A model generated the notes under the pieces. That model was given only the letters and a program-made list of their open reading frames with translations. It made no database searches and was not told the origin of the DNA. This document shows, piece by piece, positions 34,627 to 44,037 of a stretch of DNA of 64,000 nt (position 1 is its first letter; the number at the start of each line of letters is the position of its first letter). The position numbers and the translations under genes were made by a program. This DNA is from Chryseosolibacter indicum (GTDB lineage Bacteria; Bacteroidota; Bacteroidia; Cytophagales; Cyclobacteriaceae): positions 1-64,000 of the forward strand of contig NZ_JAHESD010000024.1 in assembly GCF_018598585.1 (NCBI RefSeq), in the 5' to 3' direction.

Positions 34627-36948
34627 TTATTTGGTTCTCAACGTGTTGATATCTCTCGCTGGCACCAATACTTTGTTAGTTTTTGAAACAACCTTTGTTT
34701 CTTTAACATCATACTTACCTTTCAAGGGAAGATCTGCTACTGACGTTCCTACTAAGATGCCGTAGGAACCTTTTTCTGTAATCCATGCCGATTGGCTAGC
34801 ATCGAAGGAAGCAAGGTCTGCAGATGTAAGGGTAAATTCAAGTTGCTGTTGTTCCCCAGGTTTAAGAAGCTTTGTTTTTGCAAAAGCCTTTAACTCTTTT
34901 GCTGGTTTTATTAAGTTACCTTTAGGAGCTGCTATAAATACCTGAGCAACTTCTTTTCCTGGGCTCTTTCCGGTATTCTTAATAACGCATGTAATTTTTA
35001 CATCCCCTTTAGACTCGCTTACTTTTAAATTCGATAAAGAGAATTTACTGTATGAAAGTCCGAAACCAAAAGGATATGAAACTGGCACACCAAATGTCTT
35101 GAAGTAACGGTATCCGACAAAAATATCTTCTTCATAAACCACTTCTGACTTCACACCCATAAATGCTGCAAAACCTCCTTCTTTGGTATGGGCCTCCAGT
35201 TCTTTACCAGGAAAGTTTTTAGAGGAAGAAACATCTTCATAATTTACAGGAAAAGTCGTTGCCAGTTTGCCTGAAGGATTAACTGTACCGAATAACACAT
35301 CTGCTACAGCGTGTCCTCCCTCCTGACCGGATTGCCATGTAATAAGAATAGCGTCTGCATATTGTTTCCATGACGCTGTTTCGATAACTCCACCAATGTT
35401 AAGTAATACTATGAACCGCTTGTTTCTCTTATGAAAAGCTTCTGCTGTTTTTTTTAAGTGATCACTTTCCACTTGTGTAAGATTAAAATCTGCTTCTAGT
35501 TTACGATCTGCAAATTCGCCGGAAGTACGTGTAAGTGTAAATACTGCAACTGAACTTACTTCTGCCAGGCTATCCAATTGCTTATCAGAAAAACCCATCT
35601 CTGGTGCAATTTTATCAGGCTCAAAGAAAAACTGCTTGGGTGGTATTTTGGCCTTTTCCTCCTTGAGATATTTCTGATAATAATTGGCTAAGGGTTCAGA
35701 AAGCAGTATGCCTTTCTTCTGCAATCCCTCATATATAGATACGGTATAAGCCTTATTAACATCACCACTCCCAGTTCCACCGGCAATAGTTTCATAAGAT
35801 CCTATTCCCAACAGGGCGATTGGCGACTGTGCATTCTTGAGAGGTAACGTATAATTTTCATTTTTTACCAATACCATTCCTTCGCTCGCAGCATCTTTTG
35901 CAACACGCTTATGCGCTTCAAGATCGGGTTTGTATGATGGTTTATAATTTCTAAAAGTTAATGTTTGCGAATATACCTTAAGAATTGCTTCAACGTTCTT
36001 ATTCAGGACGTTTTCAGAAAGCGAACCATCTTTAATAGCGTTGAGTATATCCTGTTCCTGCTTTGTTGTGCCTGGCATGAGAAGGTCATTACCTGCAAGC
36101 ATTTGTTTTGCAGGACTTTCACCACCAAACCAATCCGTCATTACAAATCCTTTGAAACCCCATTCCTTACGAAGAATGGTAGTAAGTAATTCCGGGCTCT
36201 CTGATGCAAACACCTCATTAATTTTATTATAAGAAGACATCACGCACCAAGGCTGTGATTCCTTTACAGCTATTTCGAAATTCCTTAAGTAGATCTCCCT
36301 TAAGGCACGCTCACTGACAATGGTGTTGATCTTGTTGCGATTTGTTTCCTGATTATTTGCAGCGAAATGTTTTATGGTAGCACCGACACCCTGAGATTGC
36401 AGACCTCTTACAAATGCAGCCGCCATTTTCCCAGACACTACCGGATCTTCTGAGTAGTATTCAAAGTTACGGCCTCCTAACGGATTACGATGAATGTTAA
36501 GGGCTGGGGCAAGCGCAATGTCTACACCATATTCCTTAGCCTCATTTCCATAGGCAACACCCACCTTCTCCATAAGCTCGGTATTAAAAGTAGACGCTAT
36601 TGATGTTGCAACAGGGAAACCTGTACAATAAAAAGTCTGATCAGCTTGAGAAGATCTTTTAGGATCTATTCTAACCCCGGCGGGGCCATCAGCCATCACA
36701 ACTTTAGCAATACCTAATCTTTCTATAGACTGACTCGTTCCTGCCGCGCCAGGCACTTTATCTTCCGTAGACCCAACAGTGGTACCTCCTTGGCCTGGCA
36801 TTTTCATACCTGCCCCTACAACCAATTTTACCTTTTCCTCTACAGTAAGTTTACCAATGATTGCTGGAATATCATTAGCAGTAATTTGTTGAGCTTTGAT
36901 GGAATAATACCCCATCGATATAAGAAGAAGCAATAAACATCTTTTCAT
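34627..36948 (-). CDS. GH3 beta-glucosidase-type glycoside hydrolase
   Basis: A 773-residue exported enzyme with signal peptide MKRCLLLLLISMGYYSIKAQ. The N-terminal barrel holds MADGPAGVR, GRNFEYYSEDP, ATIKHFAANNQETNR (the KH motif) and the nucleophile Asp272 in GFVMTDWFGG. A C-terminal alpha/beta sandwich and a fibronectin-III-like domain (GKEVAQVFIAAPKG, ELKAFAKTKLLKPGE) follow. This architecture hydrolyses beta-glucosides or related oligosaccharides. It is monocistronic. Two copies of a 19-base inverted repeat lie upstream (36997-37015 and 37086-37104), so it appears to have its own regulator, different from the pectin genes. Confidence 0.94.
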   Translation of the reverse strand: MKRCLLLLLISMGYYSIKAQQITANDIPAIIGKLTVEEKVKLVVGAGMKMPGQGGTTVGSTEDKVPGAAGTSQSIERLGIAKVVMADGPAGVRIDPKRSSQADQTFYCTGFPVATSIASTFNTELMEKVGVAYGNEAKEYGVDIALAPALNIHRNPLGGRNFEYYSEDPVVSGKMAAAFVRGLQSQGVGATIKHFAANNQETNRNKINTIVSERALREIYLRNFEIAVKESQPWCVMSSYNKINEVFASESPELLTTILRKEWGFKGFVMTDWFGGESPAKQMLAGNDLLMPGTTKQEQDILNAIKDGSLSENVLNKNVEAILKVYSQTLTFRNYKPSYKPDLEAHKRVAKDAASEGMVLVKNENYTLPLKNAQSPIALLGIGSYETIAGGTGSGDVNKAYTVSIYEGLQKKGILLSEPLANYYQKYLKEEKAKIPPKQFFFEPDKIAPEMGFSDKQLDSLAEVSSVAVFTLTRTSGEFADRKLEADFNLTQVESDHLKKTAEAFHKRNKRFIVLLNIGGVIETASWKQYADAILITWQSGQEGGHAVADVLFGTVNPSGKLATTFPVNYEDVSSSKNFPGKELEAHTKEGGFAAFMGVKSEVVYEEDIFVGYRYFKTFGVPVSYPFGFGLSYSKFSLSNLKVSESKGDVKITCVIKNTGKSPGKEVAQVFIAAPKGNLIKPAKELKAFAKTKLLKPGEQQQLEFTLTSADLASFDASQSAWITEKGSYGILVGTSVADLPLKGKYDVKETKVVSKTNKVLVPARDINTLRTK

Positions 36949-36996
36949 AAAATACTTATATTATTTTCTATAGATTATATTAACCACGAATATCAT

Positions 36997-37015
36997 ATGT
37001 GTCAAATATACACAT
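36997..37015. promoter_or_regulatory. GH3 operator copy 1
   Basis: ATGTGTCAAATATACACAT, arms ATGTGT and ACACAT with seven bases between. It lies about 50 bases before the GH3 ATG. A TTTG inside it, read on the minus strand, could serve as a -33 box. Confidence 0.55.
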
Positions 37016-37085
37016 TGTTTGGTCTAAGCAAGTATTGACCTGGGCTTTTCTTGTTATTGAAATGACGATGATTCAAGCTGAATAA

Positions 37086-37104
37086 ATGTGTATTTTGGAC
37101 ACAT
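37086..37104. promoter_or_regulatory. GH3 operator copy 2
   Basis: ATGTGTATTTTGGACACAT. Its reverse complement, ATGTGTCCAAAATACACAT, agrees with copy 1 at all but four positions. The centres are 89 bases apart. Both lie in the 303-base gap between the GH3 gene and the aconitase stop. Confidence 0.55.
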
Positions 37105-37197
37105 TAGATTGGAATCATGTGCGACTAACGAGAAGAAATGAATAAAGGCTTACGAATTGAAGTTAGAAACAAAGAAGAATAGGATAGTCATTTAATA

Positions 37198-37243
37198 GAT
37201 ATAGTTATTATTGAAAGAACATCTTTTCAATAATAACTATATC
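37198..37243 (-). terminator. Perfect 19-base-pair hairpin after the aconitase gene
   Basis: GATATAGTTATTATTGAAA (37198-37216) pairs without mismatch with 37225-37243 around an eight-base loop. It begins nine bases after the aconitase stop. There is no T run on either strand, so it may protect the 3' end or pause transcription rather than act as a classical terminator. Confidence 0.55.
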
Positions 37244-37251
37244 GAGAAACT

Positions 37252-39249
37252 TTAAACTTCGTCTGACATAACTTCGGTTTTTTCTGGTTTGGATGATGGC
37301 ATGCGGAAGTAGTTAATCACACCTCCGGCCAATACAACCTTCACTTGTCTCTCAGAAAGGTTATGCTTCAGCTCATACTGAAGTTGTTTTGTTTGATTTA
37401 CAGCAGTAATATTTTTGCCAGGGGCCAGTACGTCTAGCAGGTGCTCAAATTTAATTACGTCAGTTTCTTCGATGGTGTCGTAATCCTCCTTGTTAACAAA
37501 CTCCAGTGGAACAATTCCAAAATTAATGAGGTTTTGCCATCCTAGACGTGCATAACTTTTTGCCAGTACTGCCACCTGTCCTAAGTAACGCGGTGCTATA
37601 GCTGCATGTTCACGACTTGACCCCTGGGCATAATTATCTCCAGCTACTACAACGTGCCCGCCAAAGTCTTCTTTAGCCCGCTTTGCATCTTTGTAAAAGT
37701 TCTCCCTGATTACCGCGTAAGCCCATTTACTTATTTCAGGAATATTGCTTCTGTACGCCAAAACTTTTACTCCTGCCTTTAAAATTTCATCAGTAGAAAT
37801 ATTATCTCCTACTTTAAGCACTACCGGAATTGAGTAATTATTTTTTAACCTGTCGAACTTAGGTAGTGATTGAATATTCGGTCCTTTTTCCAAAGGAAGA
37901 TTTCTTCCATCATCGGCCGGCGGAAGTAGCATTTGTGTATTTATAATTTCCCTTTCTGGTTGTTTGAACAAAGGATATTGTATTCCATACCTCTTCTCAA
38001 GCGTTCTAGGGTCGGTAATTGCTCCTGTTAATGCAGATGCCGCGGCAGTTTCAGGACTACAGAGATAAACACGATCGTCCAATGTACCCGAACGACCAGG
38101 AAAATTTCTTGGAACTGTTCTTAAACTATTTTTCCCGGTGGCAGGGGCTTGCCCCATTCCTATGCAGCCCATACATCCTGCCTGGTGAATACGCGCACCT
38201 GCATGATAGAAGCTAGAAAGAGCGTCCATGGCTATGAGGTTTTCCATCATTTGTCTGGAGGTTGGATTAACATCCATGGAAACACCATTATTAATTCTGT
38301 GTCCTTTAATTATCTCTGATACAATCCAAAAGTCTCTGAGACCAGGATTTGCAGAAGATCCTACAACTACCTGCGCAATTGAAGTACCCTCAACTTCACG
38401 AACGGGCACCACGTTGCCCGGGCTACTGGGAAGTGCTACCAGGGGCTCAAGTTCAGAAAGGTTTATCTCATCAAAAAGGTCATAGGAGGCACCGTCATCA
38501 GGCACAAGTTCCATCCAATCTTCTTCTCTGTCTTGCGCTTTCAGGAATCTCCTTATTTCATTATCTGAAGGAAAGACTGTAGTAGTTGCTCCCATCTCCG
38601 TACCCATATTTGCAATTACATGGCGGTCCATTGCGGTAAGATTAGCAAGGCCCGGACCAAAGTATTCAATGATCATACCACGACAACCTTGCACGTTGTA
38701 TCTTCGAAGCATTTCCAGTACGACATCTTTTGCACTAATCCAATCCGGAAGTTTACCTGTAAGTTTAACACCTAATACCTTAGGCATCTTAATATATAAC
38801 GGTTGCCCTAGCATAACGAATGCAACATCAAGCCCTCCTGCGCCTAAAGCCAGCATTCCCATCGCACCGCTAGCGGGAGTATGACTATCAGAGCCTGCCA
38901 ATGTTTTACCCGGTATACCAAACCGTTCCATATGCACCGGGTGACTAACACCATTTCCCGCCATGCTATACCATAACCCAAAACGCTGAGCAGCAGAACG
39001 AAGAAAAATATGATCGTCAGCATTTCTGAAATCGGCCTGTAACAGGTTATGGTCAACATACTGTACTGATACTTCTGTTTTAACCTTGTCTAAACCCATC
39101 GCTTCAAGCTCCAGCATCACCATAGTGCCAGTAGCATCCTGAGTTAAAGTCTGATCAATCTTTAGACCTATCTCAGTGCCCGGTATCATCTCTCCGCTCA
39201 GCAAATGCGAGCTTATAAGCTTTTGTGTTACATTCAACGGCTTCTCCAT
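37252..39249 (-). CDS. Aconitate hydratase (short, Aquifex type)
   Basis: A 665-residue 4Fe-4S enzyme that interconverts citrate and isocitrate in the TCA cycle. The size fits the compact Aquifex-type family rather than the 850-900 residue AcnA/AcnB. Landmarks are AGSDSHTPASGAMGMLALGAGG, the iron-sulfur Cys region QAGCMGCIGMGQAP, NFPGRSGTLDDRVYLCSPETAAASALTG, and the C-terminal swivel domain with GDNYAQGSSREHAA. The closest relatives by eye are aconitases, although homoaconitase-like enzymes share this plan. It has its own transcript, ending at the 37198-37243 hairpin. The 194-base gap upstream to the TolC-like gene shows no clear site. Confidence 0.9.
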   Translation of the reverse strand: MEKPLNVTQKLISSHLLSGEMIPGTEIGLKIDQTLTQDATGTMVMLELEAMGLDKVKTEVSVQYVDHNLLQADFRNADDHIFLRSAAQRFGLWYSMAGNGVSHPVHMERFGIPGKTLAGSDSHTPASGAMGMLALGAGGLDVAFVMLGQPLYIKMPKVLGVKLTGKLPDWISAKDVVLEMLRRYNVQGCRGMIIEYFGPGLANLTAMDRHVIANMGTEMGATTTVFPSDNEIRRFLKAQDREEDWMELVPDDGASYDLFDEINLSELEPLVALPSSPGNVVPVREVEGTSIAQVVVGSSANPGLRDFWIVSEIIKGHRINNGVSMDVNPTSRQMMENLIAMDALSSFYHAGARIHQAGCMGCIGMGQAPATGKNSLRTVPRNFPGRSGTLDDRVYLCSPETAAASALTGAITDPRTLEKRYGIQYPLFKQPEREIINTQMLLPPADDGRNLPLEKGPNIQSLPKFDRLKNNYSIPVVLKVGDNISTDEILKAGVKVLAYRSNIPEISKWAYAVIRENFYKDAKRAKEDFGGHVVVAGDNYAQGSSREHAAIAPRYLGQVAVLAKSYARLGWQNLINFGIVPLEFVNKEDYDTIEETDVIKFEHLLDVLAPGKNITAVNQTKQLQYELKHNLSERQVKVVLAGGVINYFRMPSSKPEKTEVMSDEV

Positions 39250-39443
39250 AATCTTTAAATTAGTTACAACTGTCTTAGATAAACATGCTTGTTGGAGGGG
39301 CTTGAATAAACATCGTACCTATACTTTGACATATTGTATTTGTACTATCGGAGCAATAAAGTCTTCACAATTGGTTGAACAGATAGACTTAATTAAATAT
39401 TGTATCGAAAAAACTGGTATTAGCCGGTGACTCAATATGGGCT

Positions 39444-40859
39444 TTATCTCCAGCCCCCACCTAGCGCTCTGTATAACTCGACAGTAGCTTGTAATCTTTG
39501 CAATTGATCATTAACACTGCCTAACTCAGCTTGTAACAATGATTGCCGTGCCTGAATAACTTCTGTATAATTGGCAAAACCGTTTTGAAGCAGTTCATTG
39601 GAATACTGAACTGATCGCTGCAATGACAAAATTTGATCCTTACGTATTTCTATCTTTTCAAGTGCACGCTGATGTAATGAAACGGCATCAGATACCTCCT
39701 GCCCTGCTGTAATTACTATGCGTTGAAAATTAAAAAAAGCTTCCCTTTGCTGAGCGTGCGCTATCTCATATCGTGTGCGCACAGCACGTTGATTAAAGAT
39801 AGGCTGGATTAATCCTGCGGCAATGCTCGCTGCAAGTGAATTAGGATCAAATAATTCTGCCCAACTCAGGCTTGAATATCCAGCAGAGCCATTAATTGTT
39901 AACGAAGGATAGAATTGTGTTCGCGCTACGTTTGTCAGCTCGAAAGCATTTCTAAAACTTAATTCCGCCTCCTGTACATCAGGGCGAAAAGCCACCAATT
40001 GAAAAGGGATGCCTGTATTTAATACATCTACAGTCTGTTGTTCATCAAGTGTGGTTCGTTCAATACTGCGTGGTGTTGTACCCAATAAAATGCTAAGTGC
40101 ATTCTCTGTTTCTCTTATTCGCTGCTTAATATCTGGAATTGTTACCTCTGCTCCATATCGTTGTGCCTCACTTTGAACTACTGCAGCACCAGTAACCACT
40201 GCAGCGTCTTTAAGCGCACGCATTGTTTGAACTGTTGTATCCCAATAATGAACTGTTTGCTCTGTTATTTTTAATTGTGCATCTAATGCAAGAAGCTGAA
40301 AGTAAGTGGTTGCAATGGATGTAACCAGTATGGATTGTACAGTACGTGCTGCAGCTTCTGATCGTAGAAGATTGGCAAGATTTGCCCGGCGATTACTTCG
40401 CAGCTTTCCCCATACGTCTATCTCCCAACTTGTTGACACGCCGATTTGATATTGGGTCGCCCTTGTCCTGATGCCAAAGCCTTGTGCTTCTGATAATCTT
40501 GATTCTGTGAACGTCGCGTTTCCATTAAGTGTTGGCCAGAACGCTGCACGACTTTGCCGAAAGGAAGCTTCAGCTTGTGCTATTCTGGTATAGGCAACCT
40601 GCAAATCAAAGTTATGTGCAATTCCTTCCGCTATAAGCCTTTGTAAAATGGTATCTTTGAATAATTCACGCCATTGAAGTTGTGCGAGGTTTGTAGTATC
40701 TCCGCTGTTGATAGAGTCACGATAAAGATTTCCTTCTGGCAATGTTGGCGGCTTGTAGCGATGCGTAATTCTGCAAGCAGAAAATAAAATTCCGAGTAAA
40801 ACAAGGATGATCAGTTTTCTAAAAATGTGCCTATATAAGCTCATAGCAAGTCTGCTCAT
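39444..40859 (-). CDS. TolC/NodT-family outer membrane efflux lipoprotein
   Basis: A 471-residue outer-membrane channel subunit. The N-terminal signal (FRKLIILVLLGILFSAC) ends in a lipobox Cys and is followed by RITHRYKPP. Two repeated coiled-coil halves follow, with LFKDTILQRLIAEGIAHNFDLQVAYTRIAQAEA and the YTEVIQARQSLLQAELGSVNDQLQRLQATVELYRALGGGW end signature. An internal ATG at 40844 is an alternative start. The gene overlaps the RND pump stop codon by four bases (ATGA), indicating translational coupling. With the two upstream genes it makes a complete tripartite efflux system. Confidence 0.94.
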   Translation of the reverse strand: MSRLAMSLYRHIFRKLIILVLLGILFSACRITHRYKPPTLPEGNLYRDSINSGDTTNLAQLQWRELFKDTILQRLIAEGIAHNFDLQVAYTRIAQAEASFRQSRAAFWPTLNGNATFTESRLSEAQGFGIRTRATQYQIGVSTSWEIDVWGKLRSNRRANLANLLRSEAAARTVQSILVTSIATTYFQLLALDAQLKITEQTVHYWDTTVQTMRALKDAAVVTGAAVVQSEAQRYGAEVTIPDIKQRIRETENALSILLGTTPRSIERTTLDEQQTVDVLNTGIPFQLVAFRPDVQEAELSFRNAFELTNVARTQFYPSLTINGSAGYSSLSWAELFDPNSLAASIAAGLIQPIFNQRAVRTRYEIAHAQQREAFFNFQRIVITAGQEVSDAVSLHQRALEKIEIRKDQILSLQRSVQYSNELLQNGFANYTEVIQARQSLLQAELGSVNDQLQRLQATVELYRALGGGWR

Positions 40860-43800
40860 TGTTTTGATATCACTTTAGTATTAGTCTTAAAACGTTCTTG
40901 TAATGATTGAAAAACAACGAACAAAACAGGTATGATAAATAACCCTATTAGTGTACCGATAAGCATTCCTCCTATTGCACCAGTACCAATGGATCTATTG
41001 CCTGCAGCACCAGCCCCTGAGGCGATCATCAACGGAAGCATTCCAAAAATAAATGCAAATGACGTCATCAGAATAGGACGTAAACGTGCCTCTGCTCCTT
41101 CTAATGCAGCATCTATCAGCGAAAGACCATGACGCCTTCGTTCAACAGCAAATTCAACAATAAGAATGGCATTCTTGGCAAGAAGACCTACCAACATCAC
41201 CAATGTGATCTGCAGATAAATATTATTTGTAATGCCAAACAAGTTTGCAAAAATAAGTACACCGGCCAGCCCTACCGGTAATGACAACAACACTGCAAAT
41301 GGCAAAAGGTAGCTTTCGTACTGGGCACTTAATAGCAGATATACAAAGACAATAACAAGAAGAAAAATGAAAAGTGTTTGTCCGCCTGCGGCAAGCTCTT
41401 CTCTTGTGATGCCCGAAAATTCATATCCATAACCCGTTGGTAACTTGGCCGCTGCAACCTCCTCTACAGCTCTGATAGCATCGCCGGAACTATAGCCGGG
41501 ATTAGGAGAACCTGTGACGCCAATTGACGTAAACAAATTAAATCTTGAGATAGACTGTGGTCCATATACTCTTTTTAAAGTAATGAAACCAGTAATTGGT
41601 GCCATCGTACCATCCGCATTTCTGACGTATATATTGTTAAGGCCTTCGGGATTGGCTCTGAAATTTGCCTCTGCCTGGTACATGACTCGGAATATTTTTC
41701 CAAATTGATTGAAGTTCGAGGCATACACTCCGCCGTAATATCCCTGTAGTGTACCTAGAATGTTATTTACGCTTAATCCAGATTCTTTAACACGTTCTAC
41801 ATTTACATCAACTTCGTATTGAGGGAAGTTTGGGTTAAAGGGAGTTTGCGCATATTGTATCTCAGGTCGTTCACTTAATGCTGAAAGAAAATCAGACGCC
41901 ACACTAAAAAAGGTATTAATATCTCGTCCCGTTTTATCCTGAAGTTGAAACTCAAATCCACCGGAAACGCTAAAACCCTGAATACTTGGTGGAGCAAAAA
42001 AAACAATTCGTGCATCTCGTATGGTAGAAGTTTTAGCGAACATTTTTCCGATGATAGATTGAACGTCTTGTCCCTTACCTTTTCTTTCACTCCAATTCTT
42101 CAGTCGCATAATTACCATCCCATAATTGCTTCCTGTACCGCTGATCATTCCTCTTCCGGTGATGCGAAGAATATTTTCAATTTCAGGAATTGACCTTGCC
42201 ATGTTTTCTACTTCCCTGGTTATTTCATCTGTTCTTTCCGTGGAGGCCGAGGGAGGTAGTGCCACATCTGCCATAATTGATCCCATATCTTCGTTTGGAA
42301 CAAATGCTTTTGGTGTGGTTTGCATCAAATAGTAGAACAACCCTGCAAATGCAAGTAAGCCAATCCAGGCAATCCATTTCTTACGAAACAAGAAAGCAAT
42401 AGAGTCGCGATACTTTCTACGTGTTGCATCAAAACCAGCATTAAAGCTTCGATAGAAGCGTTGCAGTAAATTCATTTTATGGCCCTCTTCCGTATGAGGT
42501 TTGAGAAATATAGCACACAACGCAGGGCTAAGGGTAAGGGCATTAACTGCAGACAACACAATGGAAATTGCAAGTGTCAAACCAAACTGCTTAAAGAAAA
42601 CTCCGGCGGAACCACCGATAAAAGCTACAGGAATGAACACTGCGGACATGACCAGGGTAATTGAGATAATGGCACCTGATATTTCATGCATGGCGTCTTT
42701 GGTTGCATTTATTGAAGAGTCATACCCTTGATCGAGTTTTGCATGTACTGCTTCAACAACCACAATGGCATCATCAACTACAATGCCTATAGCCAATACA
42801 AGTGCAAATAACGTTAGCAGATTGATCGTGAATCCGAACATACCTAAAAAGAAAAAAGTCCCTACTATGGCAACAGGAACAGAGATGGCGGGAATTAATG
42901 TAGATCGGAAATCCTGCAGAAAAATAAACACCACAAGAAAGACAAGTACGAACGCCTCAATTAAAGTATGAATTACTTTTTCAATAGATGCATCCAGAAA
43001 GTCATTGGCGTTAACCAGGGTTACGTATTTAATTCCTTTTGGAAAAGACTTGGCAGACTCCTCTAGAACTGCAAGACTCCCCTCAATAACCTCTTGAGCA
43101 TTAGACCCCGCAGTCTGGCTTATGGCTACACCAACAGAAGGGTTGCCATTGGTGGTTGAAGCGCTTGCGTAGCTCATGGCGCCCAATTCAATTCGGGCTA
43201 TGTCCCTTAACCTTAATAATTGACCGTTGCCAGTTGAGCGTAAAACAATGTCACCAAATTCTTCTGCATTTTTAAGGCGACCTCTGTATTTAATAATATA
43301 TTGAAAAGCCTGCTCACCCTGTTCCCCGAATTGACCAGGAGCAGCTTCTACATTTTGTTCCGCTAATACAGCGCTTATATCCTCAGGTACCAGACCATAA
43401 GTAGCCATTACATCCGGCTTCAGCCATATACGCATTGAGTAGTCCATCCTTCCAAATGCACTTGCGTCTCCAACACCCTGTACACGTCTTATTTCCGGAA
43501 CGAGATTTATCTCTGCATAATTCTGTAAAAATGTTTGATCATAAGCAGGATTATCGCTATAAAGAGAAAAGATAACAAGATTACTACTCTGGCGTTTTGC
43601 TGTAGTAACACCAGCACGTGTAACTTCCTGTGGCAAGAGCGGAGTAGCTCTTGAAACCCGGTTTTGAACATTAACGGAAGCAATATCTGGATTTGTACCA
43701 AGTTTAAAATATATAGAGATAGTTGCTGTTCCATCGTTACCTGCAGACGATGTCATATAAGTCATTCCTTCAACGCCATTAATTTGTTCCTCCAACGGAA

Positions 43801-43987
43801 TTACTACACTATTAAGAACAACATCGGCATTTGCACCTTGATAAGATGCTGACACTACAACAGTAGGTGGCGCTATTTCAGGATACTGAGAAACAGGTAG
43901 CGTGACCAGCCCCAATATTCCCAAAAGAACAATAAGAACAGAAATAACAGTAGATAATACAGGGCGGTCAATAAATCGATCAAACAT
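40856..43987 (-). CDS. RND multidrug efflux permease (AcrB/HAE1 family)
   Basis: A 1043-residue inner-membrane proton antiporter. It begins MFDRFIDRPVLSTVISVLIVLLGILG. The proton-relay acidic pair is visible in ALVLAIGIVVDDAIVVVEAV. Large periplasmic porter and docking domains interrupt the twelve helices, and the C-terminal block contains MLVGLLAKNAILIVEFAVE and GNRSIGTGAIGGM. The length and motifs match AcrB. It is second in the operon, 50 bases after the adaptor, and couples to the TolC-like gene. Substrates are probably hydrophobic drugs, dyes or bile-like compounds, as inferred from the family. Confidence 0.96.
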   Translation of the reverse strand: MFDRFIDRPVLSTVISVLIVLLGILGLVTLPVSQYPEIAPPTVVVSASYQGANADVVLNSVVIPLEEQINGVEGMTYMTSSAGNDGTATISIYFKLGTNPDIASVNVQNRVSRATPLLPQEVTRAGVTTAKRQSSNLVIFSLYSDNPAYDQTFLQNYAEINLVPEIRRVQGVGDASAFGRMDYSMRIWLKPDVMATYGLVPEDISAVLAEQNVEAAPGQFGEQGEQAFQYIIKYRGRLKNAEEFGDIVLRSTGNGQLLRLRDIARIELGAMSYASASTTNGNPSVGVAISQTAGSNAQEVIEGSLAVLEESAKSFPKGIKYVTLVNANDFLDASIEKVIHTLIEAFVLVFLVVFIFLQDFRSTLIPAISVPVAIVGTFFFLGMFGFTINLLTLFALVLAIGIVVDDAIVVVEAVHAKLDQGYDSSINATKDAMHEISGAIISITLVMSAVFIPVAFIGGSAGVFFKQFGLTLAISIVLSAVNALTLSPALCAIFLKPHTEEGHKMNLLQRFYRSFNAGFDATRRKYRDSIAFLFRKKWIAWIGLLAFAGLFYYLMQTTPKAFVPNEDMGSIMADVALPPSASTERTDEITREVENMARSIPEIENILRITGRGMISGTGSNYGMVIMRLKNWSERKGKGQDVQSIIGKMFAKTSTIRDARIVFFAPPSIQGFSVSGGFEFQLQDKTGRDINTFFSVASDFLSALSERPEIQYAQTPFNPNFPQYEVDVNVERVKESGLSVNNILGTLQGYYGGVYASNFNQFGKIFRVMYQAEANFRANPEGLNNIYVRNADGTMAPITGFITLKRVYGPQSISRFNLFTSIGVTGSPNPGYSSGDAIRAVEEVAAAKLPTGYGYEFSGITREELAAGGQTLFIFLLVIVFVYLLLSAQYESYLLPFAVLLSLPVGLAGVLIFANLFGITNNIYLQITLVMLVGLLAKNAILIVEFAVERRRHGLSLIDAALEGAEARLRPILMTSFAFIFGMLPLMIASGAGAAGNRSIGTGAIGGMLIGTLIGLFIIPVLFVVFQSLQERFKTNTKVISKQ

Positions 43988-44037
43988 GAATTTAATGCAG
44001 GTAAGGTGAGACGAAGTTTATCACGTTCTATGTTCTA

